Shown here: positions 30,106 through 37,692 of the stretch, one piece after another
Position numbering within the stretch: position 1 is the first letter of the stretch
How the letters are laid out: every line of letters starts with the position of its first letter
Assembly (NCBI GenBank): GCA_002403375.1
Contig: DHHQ01000013.1
Coordinates: 229,173 to 293,172, forward strand
DNA length: 64,000 nt
Direction of reading: 5' to 3'
Source: Thiobacillus denitrificans
GTDB lineage: Bacteria; Pseudomonadota; Gammaproteobacteria; Burkholderiales; Thiobacillaceae
Position numbers and translations under genes: made by a program
Notes under the pieces: generated by a model
What the model saw: the letters and a program-made list of their open reading frames with translations, nothing else
Told to the model about the DNA's origin: nothing
The model's database searches: none

Positions 30106-31173
30106 CTATTCGCGGCGGAACGCGACGACGTGGTCGACCGCGAGCTTGATGCCGATTCTTTCGCCGATGGCGTGGTCGTGGTGCGACGGCACCAGCGACA
30201 GCGCGCGCTGGCCGCTCGGCAGCTTCAGCGTGTAGAGGAACTCGGCGCCGCGGAAGGCCTTGTTCTCGACCTCGGCGAGCAGCAGGCTGTCGTCGTCGTG
30301 GACGATGTCGTCGGGGCGCAGCAGCACGTCGACGTGGCAGCTGCGCACGCATGCGTCGCAGCCCTCGGCGCCGCACTCGACCGGGATGTGCCCGTCGAGC
30401 ACGCCGAGCTCGATCTCGACCTGGTGGTCGTTGATGACCTCTCCGGTGAGCAGCGTGCCCTGGCCGACGAAGTCGGCGACGAAGCGGTTGGCGGGCTCGT
30501 GATAGAGACGGTAGGGCGTGTCCCACTGCTGGATGCGCCCGTGGTGCATCACGCCGACCCAGTCGGCGAGCGCGAACGCCTCGTGCTGGTCGTGGGTGAC
30601 GATGAGCGCGGTGGTCGCCTCGCGCTTGAGGATGTCGCGCACCTCGATCGACAGCCGCTCGCGCAGCTCGACGTCGAGGTTGGAGAAGGGCTCGTCCATC
30701 AGGATCAGGCGCGGCCGCGGCGCGAGCGCCCGGGCGAGCGCCACGCGCTGCTGCTGGCCGCCGGAGAGCTGGTGCGGGTACTGGCTGGCGTGGCCGGCGA
30801 GCCCGACCAGCTCGAGCAGTTCGGCGATGCGCGCCGCGCGCGCGGGCTTGGCCTCGCCGCGCAGGCCGAAGCCGACGTTGTCCGCCACCGTCAGGTGCGG
30901 GAACAGCGCGTAGTCCTGGAACACCATGCCGACGCGGCGCTTCTCCGCAGGCAGCATCCAGTCGGGGCGGCTGACGACCTCGCCGCCGATGCGGATCTCG
31001 CCCGTCTGGATCGGCTCGAAGCCGGAGATGCAGCGCAGCGCGGTGGTCTTGCCGCAGCCCGACGGGCCGAGCAGGCAGCCGATCGCGCCCTCGGGCAGGG
31101 TGAAGGAAAGGTCGGCGATGATCTGCCGCTTGGCGTACGACTGCGAGACCGAGTCGAGGATCAGTTCAGCCAT
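30106..31173 (-). CDS. fbpC: Iron(III) ABC transporter ATP-binding protein
   Basis: 355 residues. Walker A GPSGCGKT is at about 36-43, the signature LSGGQ at 136-140 and Walker B LILMDEP at 157-163, followed by a C-terminal TOBE-like regulatory domain. That domain contains four closely spaced cysteines, Cys267, Cys272, Cys275 and Cys279 (C-x4-C-x2-C-x3-C), a spacing suited to a metal or iron-sulfur centre. It energises the FbpB permease 6 bases upstream. The overall make-up is that of FbpC/FutC iron importers. Confidence 0.9.
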   Translation of the reverse strand: MAELILDSVSQSYAKRQIIADLSFTLPEGAIGCLLGPSGCGKTTALRCISGFEPIQTGEIRIGGEVVSRPDWMLPAEKRRVGMVFQDYALFPHLTVADNVGFGLRGEAKPARAARIAELLELVGLAGHASQYPHQLSGGQQQRVALARALAPRPRLILMDEPFSNLDVELRERLSIEVRDILKREATTALIVTHDQHEAFALADWVGVMHHGRIQQWDTPYRLYHEPANRFVADFVGQGTLLTGEVINDHQVEIELGVLDGHIPVECGAEGCDACVRSCHVDVLLRPDDIVHDDDSLLLAEVENKAFRGAEFLYTLKLPSGQRALSLVPSHHDHAIGERIGIKLAVDHVVAFRRE

Positions 31174-31179
31174 GGGGGT

Positions 31180-32769
31180 TCAGTGCTGCGCGTGGGCGCC
31201 GCGCCACGTCAGGAGAATGATGGGAATGATACCGGCGATGACGATCGCCAGCGAAGGCAGCGCGGCGCGCTCCCATTCGCCTTCGGAGGTCATCTCGAAC
31301 ACGCGGACCGCGAGCGTGTCCCAGCCGAACGGGCGGGTCATCAGGGTGATCGGCATCTCCTTCATGATGTCGACGAAGGTCAGCGTCGCGGCGGTCAGGA
31401 GGCTCGCGCGCAGCATCGGCAGGTGCACGCGCCCGAGCAGCGCCGCGGTGTTCGTGCCGAGATTGCGCGCAGCCTCGTCGATGTTGCGCGTGATGCGGTG
31501 CAGGCCGCTGTCGACCGGGCCGAAGCCGACCGCGAGGAAGCGCACCAGGTAGGCGAGCAGCATCACCAGCAACGTGCCCTTGAGTATCTCGGTGCCCGCG
31601 AAGCCGAACCAGGCGCGGCCGGTGTCGATCAGCCAGTTGTCGAGCGCCGCCACCGGGATGAACAGGCCCACGGCGAGCACCGCGCCGGGGAAGGCGTAGC
31701 CGATCGTCGCGACGCGCTGCGTCCATACCATCGCGCTGCCGGGGCGCTGGCGGCCGGCGTAGGCGAGCAGCAGCGCGACCGTGACGACCATCAGCGCACC
31801 GATTACGGCGAGCAGCACCGAATGCCAGGCGAAGCCCCAGTAGCGGGCGTCGAGGTCGGTGGCGATCACCTCGCGCGTCCACAGTGCCAGCTGGGCAACC
31901 GGGACGAGAAAGGCGATCGCCAGCACCGCACCGGCATAGACGAAGGCCAGGGCAGACAGCGTGGGCGACAGCCTGATGCGTCGCGACGCGGCGCTGCGGC
32001 CCACCGTCCCGTAGCGCATCTGCGTGCGCGAGCGCTGCTCGAACACGACCACGACCAGCACGAAAACGATCAGGATCGAGGCGAGCTGCGCCGCCGCGGC
32101 CAACGAGAACAGGCTGTACCACGCCTTGTAGATGGCGGTGGTGAAGGTGTCGTAGTTGAAGATCGCCATGGTGCCGAAGTCGGCCAGCGTCTCCATCAGC
32201 GCGAGCATCAGGCCGGCGGCGATCCACGGCCGCGCCATCGGCAGCGCCACCCGGAAGAAACCCCGGGTGCGCGAGAGGCCGAGCGACTGGGCAGCCTCCA
32301 GCGCGATCGCGCCCTGCGTGGCGAAGGCGTTCTTCGCGATCAGATAGACGTAGGGGTAGAGCGCGAGCGACATGACCAGGATGACGCCGCCGCGCGATCG
32401 AATTTCAGGAAAGCCGGTGATGCCCCAGCCTTCGCGCAGCCAGGTCTGCAGCGGGCCGGTGAAGTCCAGCAGGCCGATCGCGACGAAGGCGGTGACGTAG
32501 GCGGGAAGCGCCAGCGGCAGCAGCAGCGCCCACTCGAACACGCGGCGGCCCGGAAACTCGCACATCGCCGTGAGCCAGGCGAGCGAGACGCCCAGCACGC
32601 TGACGCCGAGGCCGACGCCTGCCAGCAGCCACAGTGTATTGACGACCAGTTCGGGCAGCACGAACTCCGCCAGATGGCCGAGGATGTCGCCCTCGGCCTG
32701 GGCGAACGACGAGAAGGTGACCACGACCGGCACCAGCACCAGCGCGGCCACCGCGAGCGCGAGCAGCAT
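31180..32769 (-). CDS. fbpB: Iron(III) ABC transporter permease
   Basis: 529 residues from the ATG at 32769, a fused two-domain permease with about twelve membrane segments. Both EAA-type loops are visible, as EAAQSLGLSRTRGFFRVALP in the first half and EAARNLGTNTAALLGRVHLP in the second. A TTG at 32850 would add 27 residues, but the terminator hairpin lies within that extension, so the ATG is preferred although its ribosome site is weak. It moves iron delivered by FbpA across the inner membrane. Confidence 0.88.
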   Translation of the reverse strand: MLLALAVAALVLVPVVVTFSSFAQAEGDILGHLAEFVLPELVVNTLWLLAGVGLGVSVLGVSLAWLTAMCEFPGRRVFEWALLLPLALPAYVTAFVAIGLLDFTGPLQTWLREGWGITGFPEIRSRGGVILVMSLALYPYVYLIAKNAFATQGAIALEAAQSLGLSRTRGFFRVALPMARPWIAAGLMLALMETLADFGTMAIFNYDTFTTAIYKAWYSLFSLAAAAQLASILIVFVLVVVVFEQRSRTQMRYGTVGRSAASRRIRLSPTLSALAFVYAGAVLAIAFLVPVAQLALWTREVIATDLDARYWGFAWHSVLLAVIGALMVVTVALLLAYAGRQRPGSAMVWTQRVATIGYAFPGAVLAVGLFIPVAALDNWLIDTGRAWFGFAGTEILKGTLLVMLLAYLVRFLAVGFGPVDSGLHRITRNIDEAARNLGTNTAALLGRVHLPMLRASLLTAATLTFVDIMKEMPITLMTRPFGWDTLAVRVFEMTSEGEWERAALPSLAIVIAGIIPIILLTWRGAHAQH

Positions 32770-32799
32770 CCAGCCGCCGGGGCGGGCGGCTGGCCAAAC

Positions 32800-32827
32800 A
32801 AAAACGCCCGCTGAGGGCGTTTTTGCG
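32800..32827 (-). terminator. Hairpin terminator between fbpA and fbpB
   Basis: A 10-bp stem (32800-32809 with 32815-32824, loop GCTGA) gives a T run on the minus strand. It lies 34 bases after the fbpA stop and just before the fbpB ATG. It probably limits transcription of the permease and ATPase relative to the abundant binding protein. Confidence 0.8.
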
Positions 32828-32860
32828 GAAACTGCGGTCTCGTGAGGCAAGATGGATGGC

Positions 32861-33868
32861 TTATTTGTAACTGGCGCGATCCATCAATTTTACGGCCTTG
32901 GCCTGCATGCTGCCAGCTTCCTTCACGTTGATGAGGTTCTGCTTGAAGCCGCCCCAGGCCGCGACCTTGGCATCCGGTTTCACCTTCGGGTTGACCGGAT
33001 ACTCGAGGTTGACGTCGGCGAACAGGTTCTGCGCGCGGTCGGACGACAGCCATTCGATCAGCTTCTGCGCACCCGCGGGGTTCTTGGCGTGGCGGGTGAC
33101 GCCGGCGCCGGAGACGTTGACGTGCACGCCGGCCGCCTGGCTCTTCAGGCTCTGGTTGGGCCAGAAGATCGCCAGCGGGAGGTCGGGCTTCTTCTCCATC
33201 AGGCGGCCGAAATAGTAGGTGTTGACGAGGGTGACGTCGCACTGGCCGGCGGCGACCGCCTCCATCGCCTTGGTGTCGTCGGGGAAGGGCGAGGTCGCGA
33301 GGTTGGCGACCCAGCCGCGCACCATGTCCTCGGTCTGCTTCTCGCCGTATTCCTTGATCAGCATCGCGACCAGGCTCTGGTTGTAGACCTTCTTGGACGT
33401 GCGCAGGCAGAGGCGGCCCTTCCACTTCGGGCTGGCGAGGTCCTCGTAGGTCGACAGATCGGCCGGCTTCACCCTGTTCGGGTTGTACACCAGGGTGCGG
33501 GCGCGCACCGACAGGCCGAACCATTCGTTGCCGGGGTCGCGCAGGTGGGCGGGCACGTTGGCCTCGAGGGTCTTCGACTGGAGCGGGCGCAACAGGCCTT
33601 CGTTGGACGCCTGCCACAGGTTGCCGGCGTCGACCGTCAGCAGCACGTCTGCCGGGGTGTTCCTGCCTTCGGCCTTGAGACGCGCCATCAGCGGGCCTTC
33701 CTTGTCGGTGATGAACTTGATTTCGACGCCGGTGTCGCGCGTGTAGGCGTCGAACAGCGGCTTGATCAGCTGCTCGTTGCGCGCCGAATACACGACGACT
33801 TGTTCGGCCAGTGCGGGGAGGGCGGCGGCGGCCAGGGTCAGGGCGGCCAGAACTCGGGTCAGCTTCAT
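32861..33868 (-). CDS. fbpA: Periplasmic iron(III)-binding protein
   Basis: 335 residues from the ATG at 33868. A signal peptide (about 1-21, ending LPALAEQ) is followed by the mature start [16 protein letters not shown], typical of FbpA/FutA. The adjacent tyrosines in NTYYFGRL are the expected Fe(III) ligands, with a further Tyr in the N-terminal lobe. It captures ferric iron for FbpB and FbpC. A Fur-like box lies about 48 bases upstream, consistent with iron repression. Confidence 0.93.
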   Translation of the reverse strand: MKLTRVLAALTLAAAALPALAEQVVVYSARNEQLIKPLFDAYTRDTGVEIKFITDKEGPLMARLKAEGRNTPADVLLTVDAGNLWQASNEGLLRPLQSKTLEANVPAHLRDPGNEWFGLSVRARTLVYNPNRVKPADLSTYEDLASPKWKGRLCLRTSKKVYNQSLVAMLIKEYGEKQTEDMVRGWVANLATSPFPDDTKAMEAVAAGQCDVTLVNTYYFGRLMEKKPDLPLAIFWPNQSLKSQAAGVHVNVSGAGVTRHAKNPAGAQKLIEWLSSDRAQNLFADVNLEYPVNPKVKPDAKVAAWGGFKQNLINVKEAGSMQAKAVKLMDRASYK

Positions 33869-33915
33869 GTCGGGATGTCCTCGATCGGGTGGATGTCGGA
33901 CATCGTACATGGAAT

Positions 33916-33934
33916 GAGAACGGTTATCAATAAC
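33916..33934 (-). promoter_or_regulatory. Fur-like box upstream of fbpA
   Basis: The 19 bases match the classical Fur consensus (GATAATGATTATCATTATC) at 14 positions, including a complete TTATCA core. An outer inverted repeat, GGAATGAG at 33911-33918 and CTCATTCC at 33940-33947, brackets it. The site lies where a Fur repressor of fbpA would bind. Confidence 0.7.
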
Positions 33935-33940
33935 AAGAAC

Positions 33941-34609
33941 TCATTCCGTTTCGGCGACGCGCCCGAATTCGACCCGCGTGCGCAGTTCGCCTTCGAACAG
34001 GGCGTCCAGCCGCAGATGTCCCGGCTGCTCCGCGACGGCCAGCCCGGGCTGCGGCGGTGGGTCGACGCGGGTCGGCCGCAGCGTTTGCTGCGGGTAGTCG
34101 ATGTCGAGCGTCACCCGCATCGGATAGTAGCCGTCGAGGAACCTGCGCATGTAGGGCCCGTTGACCAGGTGGAACGCGTCGGGCCCGGCGCTGCGCAACG
34201 CGCGCGTCTGCGCGGACAGGCAGAGGCGCGCACCGCGGGCGACTTCCTGCAGCTGCACGCTCGCGCCCTCGACCCAGGCCCTGGCGATCCCGTGCGCGAC
34301 GTCGATGCGCAGGTCGCGCACGAAACCCTCGCGGAACGTGATCTGCGTGCGCGGCACGGCATCGAGATGGTCGTGGCATTGCGACAGCCCGACCCAGCCG
34401 GAGTCGAGGCTCGCGGCGTCGATGCGGATGCGGTTCTGGTGGTGGTGGACGGGCCTGGCGGGCGGCGCGTCGAGGAAGTGCAGCCGGCCTTCGTTGACGG
34501 CGTCCGCGCCTTCCAGCTCGAGGTCGGCCGCCGCGGCCTGCGTCGCGAGCGCGAGCAGTATCGGCGCCAGCGCGTGCCGCCAGCGTCGGGCGCAGGCCTT
34601 ACTCGGCAG
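33941..34609 (-). CDS. Periplasmic protein of unknown function
   Basis: About 222 residues if it begins at the CTG at 34609. A clear signal peptide core (LAPILLALATQAAAA) precedes a mature domain rich in beta strands, with VNEGRLHFLDAPPARPVHHH, LSQCHDHLDAVPRTQI and FHLVNGPYMRRFLDGYYPMR. I do not recognise the family. No ATG, GTG or TTG is available in frame between the NlpC gene stop and the signal peptide; CTG within the end of the NlpC gene gives a normal basic N-region. It lies directly downstream of the NlpC gene and may be translationally coupled to it. Confidence 0.6.
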   Translation of the reverse strand: MPSKACARRWRHALAPILLALATQAAAADLELEGADAVNEGRLHFLDAPPARPVHHHQNRIRIDAASLDSGWVGLSQCHDHLDAVPRTQITFREGFVRDLRIDVAHGIARAWVEGASVQLQEVARGARLCLSAQTRALRSAGPDAFHLVNGPYMRRFLDGYYPMRVTLDIDYPQQTLRPTRVDPPPQPGLAVAEQPGHLRLDALFEGELRTRVEFGRVAETE

Positions 34610-35069
34610 CGGCCACGTCGGAGGCGCCGGCGGCGACGATGCGCCGCGCGCCGTCGAAGCGTTCGCGCCAGTAGCGGTCCTTGAGGTTGGAGACCATGAC
34701 CGAGCCCGTGCGGCTGCTCGAGGCATGCACGAAACGGTCGTCGCCCAGATAGATGCCGACATGGGAGAACGCGCGGTTGAGGGTATTGAAGAAGACCAGA
34801 TCGCCGGGCTGAAGTTCGTCGGGCGCCAGCGGCTGCGCGGCTTCGCTGATCGCGCGGCTGTCGCGCGGCAGCGTGACGCCGGCGGCCTCCCTGAACACGT
34901 GCCCGACGAAGCCGCTGCAGTCGAGCCCGCTCTCGGGCGACGTGCCGCCCAGCCGGTAAGGACTGCCGACCAGGCTCATCGCGTAAAAGGGGATCTCGTC
35001 GGCAGGGACGTCGGCGTGCGCCGGAAGCGTCAGCGCGAGGCCCAGCAGCAGGGAGAAGACGGTCTTCAT
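34599..35069 (-). CDS. NlpC/P60-family peptidoglycan hydrolase
   Basis: 156 residues. A signal peptide (about 1-19, ending PAHADV) is followed by a single NlpC/P60 domain. The catalytic Cys is in LDCSGFVGHVF, the His in FSHVGIYLGDDRF, and the third residue is expected in the following FVHAS stretch. Such short enzymes cleave peptide stems of peptidoglycan. The gene is divergent from a cytosolic helical protein across 77 bases. Confidence 0.9.
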   Translation of the reverse strand: MKTVFSLLLGLALTLPAHADVPADEIPFYAMSLVGSPYRLGGTSPESGLDCSGFVGHVFREAAGVTLPRDSRAISEAAQPLAPDELQPGDLVFFNTLNRAFSHVGIYLGDDRFVHASSSRTGSVMVSNLKDRYWRERFDGARRIVAAGASDVAAAE

Positions 35070-35146
35070 CGGTGTTCAATCTGCTCTATAGTTCGGGTTG
35101 GATAAACGGCCGATCCGTAACCGATCTTGACCCTGAGGACAGTACC

Positions 35147-35836
35147 ATGAACGACACGCAGACCCCTGCTTCCAGCGAAACCGGCACCTCTGAAAGCACC
35201 CAGCTCGTGCAGCTGCACGACGAGGCGCAGGCGGCCGTCGGCACCGCCGACCTGCGCGAACGCGTGCGCGACCTGACGGCGAAGGCACTGCAGGACCGCA
35301 GCCTGTCGTTCAGCGAGCTGCGCGAGATCGTGAGCGCGATCGCTTCCGGGGTGGGCAGCGGCTTGAGCTCGCGCGAGGGCGAGATGAAGGACGGGCTCAA
35401 GCAGGCGATGTCCGGGCTCGACGAGGCGGTCGGCAGTGCGGCCCAGGCAGCTTCGTACACGTTGCAGGAGGCCGTCGCCAAGGGCAAGGCATTCAAGGAC
35501 AACGAGCTGAAGGCCCAACTCGAGCAGCTGCGCGACCTCGAGACGCAGATCGTCGACACCCTGAAGCAGACCGCCACGCAGTCGGGGGGCAAGCTCAAGG
35601 AAGAACTCGAAACCCTGAGCGAGCACCTGAAGAACAGCGGCACGCGCACCGGCGAGCAGGTGCGCGAAGCCATGCAGCAGCTGGCCGGCGGCGTGAAGTC
35701 CTCCAGCCAGGCGGGGCGCGCCGGGATTTCCGAGTCGACGAGCGCCGCCGTCGACCACCTGTCCCAGGTGGCGAGCGGGATCCTCGAGGCGTTGTCGGAG
35801 TCGCTCAAGCGCCAGAGCGAGCGCCTGCGCTCCTGA
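35147..35836 (+). CDS. Helical protein of the DUF6781 type
   Basis: 229 residues from the ATG at 35147, with a GAGGA ribosome site. No signal peptide. The sequence is almost entirely amphipathic helix rich in Ala, Gln, Glu and Ser, with heptad-like stretches from about residue 50 to the end, so a coiled coil or helical bundle is likely. A short Gly-rich hinge (SGVGSGLSS) sits near residue 68. It resembles the uncharacterised DUF6781 family, an assignment I hold loosely. Confidence 0.65.
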   Translation: MNDTQTPASSETGTSESTQLVQLHDEAQAAVGTADLRERVRDLTAKALQDRSLSFSELREIVSAIASGVGSGLSSREGEMKDGLKQAMSGLDEAVGSAAQAASYTLQEAVAKGKAFKDNELKAQLEQLRDLETQIVDTLKQTATQSGGKLKEELETLSEHLKNSGTRTGEQVREAMQQLAGGVKSSSQAGRAGISESTSAAVDHLSQVASGILEALSESLKRQSERLRS

Positions 35837-35891
35837 CGCTCGGCCCCAGCCCGGCGGCGGGGATAGCCGCCAGGCAGCGCTCGCGATTCGG

Positions 35892-35975
35892 CGAATCCGG
35901 CGTGCGCCTTGCGAGTACAGCGGAGTCGTTGCCGCTTGAGCGGCTTACGAATCCGGCGTGCTCCTTGCGAGTACA
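35892..35975 (+). repeat. Pair of 28-bp direct repeats upstream of the UbiB-like gene
   Basis: Copies at 35892-35919 and 35948-35975 are identical except for one base and are spaced 56 bases start to start. Both end in TTGCGAGTACA. The second copy ends about 31 bases before the UbiB-like ATG, so the repeat may be a regulator site or a recent local duplication. Confidence 0.8.
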
Positions 35976-36006
35976 CTCTCGGCATTAGCGATTCCAATAA
36001 CCAACG

Positions 36007-37686
36007 ATGCTCTGGGAAACCATTTCGGTCGTGCGCGACCTGCCGCGACTGCACGAAATCGCCTCGGTGATGATCCGCTACGGCTGGGGCGACCTGGTCC
36101 GCGTGCTCGGCATCAGCGGCGCGCTGGAGCGCGCGGGGCGCGTGCTGCACTAGCACAGCACCAGCGAAATCAGCCAGCTCGACGCCTCGGTCCGCATCCG
36201 CCGCGCGCTCGAGGAACTGGGGCCGACCTTCGTCAAGCTCGGACAGGTGCTGTCGACGCGGGTCGACATGTTCCCGCCGGACTGGATCGCCGAATTCGAG
36301 AAGCTCCACAACCAGGTGCCGGCGGTGCCGTACGAGGTCCTGCATCCCTATCTCGTGCAGGCGATCGGCGGGGAGCCCGCCGAGGTGTTCGCCGATTTCA
36401 GCACCGTGCCGCTCGCTGCCGCATCCGTCGCCCAGGTGCATCGTGCCACCCTCAAGGACGGCACCCGGGTGGTCGTGAAGATCCGCCGCCCGGGCATCGA
36501 GAACGTCATCGCCGCGGACATGCGCATCCTCGAGCACGCCGCCAGGCTGCTGGAAAGCGAGGTCGCGGACTCGAGGCGCTACGATCCCGTGCACATGGTC
36601 GCGCAGTTCGGCCGCTCGCTGAACCGCGAGCTCGATCTCGCCAAGGAGGCGCGCAACATCGACCAGTTCGCGCGCAACTTCGCCGACGATCCGAACGTGC
36701 AGATTCCGCGCGTGTACTGGGAATTCACCAACAACCGGGTGAACGTCCAGGAGGAGATCGTCGGCTTTGTCGGTGGCGACAACGACAATCTGCGCGCCGC
36801 CGGACTCGATCCGCGGGTGCTGGCGGCGCGCGGCGCCGACACGGTGCTGCGCATGGTGCTCGAGCACGGCTATTTCCACGCCGATCCCCACCCCGGCAAC
36901 GTGCTGTTCCTGCCGGGAAACCGCATCGGCATGATCGACTTCGGCATGGTCGGCATCCTCACCAGTCCGCGCCGGCACCAGATCGTCGACCTGCTGCACG
37001 CGCTGACGCGCAAGGACGAGCAGCGCCTGCTGCAGGTGCTGCTCGACTGGAGCGGCGAATCGCTGACCGACGAGGACAGGCTGGCGTACGACGTGGCGGA
37101 ACTGCTGCAGAGCTACGACAACCTGCAGCTCAAGGACGTGAAGCTCGGCGAGCTGCTGAACGACGTCACGGCCGTGATGCGCGACAACGACCTGATCCTG
37201 CCCGCCGACCTGACCCTGCTGTTCAAGACCCTGATCACGCTGGAAGGGCTCGGCCAGCAGCTCGATCCCGAGTTCCACATGGTCGACAACGTCACGCCGT
37301 TCGTCGAGCGCATCATCCAGCAGCGCTTCACCCCAAGCGCACTGCTCGCGCGCGGGCGCAAGAGCCTGCGGGAGACGATCGAGGTGATGGCCGACCTGCC
37401 GCGCGACCTGCGGCACCTGCTCCAGGACGCGCGGCGGGGGCGGATGAAGATCGACCTCGATCTCAAGCGGCTCGACGAGTTCGGCCACCAGCTGGACCGT
37501 TCGAGCAACCGCCTGACCATGGGCATCCTGACCGCCTCGCTGGTGATCGGGTCGAGCATCATCATGACCGTCGAGGGCGGACCTCAGCTGTTCGGGTTGC
37601 CCTTCTTCGGTCTGGCCGGATTCCTGATCGCCTTCGTCAACAGCCTCTGGATCATTCTGTCGATCTGGCGCTCAGGCAAGCACTGA
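36007..37686 (+). pseudogene. UbiB/ABC1-family kinase gene with an in-frame amber codon
   Basis: Read from the ATG at 36007, the frame encodes a UbiB/AarF-type protein of about 560 codons, broken once by TAG at 36151-36153 (codon 49). The frame is otherwise open and conserved on both sides, and a TGG Trp codon would restore it. Downstream, KLGQ (Lys77-Gln80), ADPHPGN, DFGMVG and two C-terminal membrane helices are typical of atypical kinases that support ubiquinone synthesis. A restart at GTG 36247 would lose the KxGQ motif. It is not in a ubiE-ubiJ-ubiB operon, so it may be an AarF paralogue. Confidence 0.8.
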
Positions 37687-37692
37687 GGCGCC

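Noticed and set aside
30130..32814. An 894-codon open frame on the plus strand
   Set aside because: It lies opposite fbpC and fbpB, has extreme Arg/Asp/Gln composition and no domain, so it is a shadow frame.
35086..37488. An 800-codon minus-strand frame opposite the UbiB-like gene
   Set aside because: Shadow of the UbiB-like and DUF6781-like genes; composition is low-complexity and Leu/Val/Arg biased.
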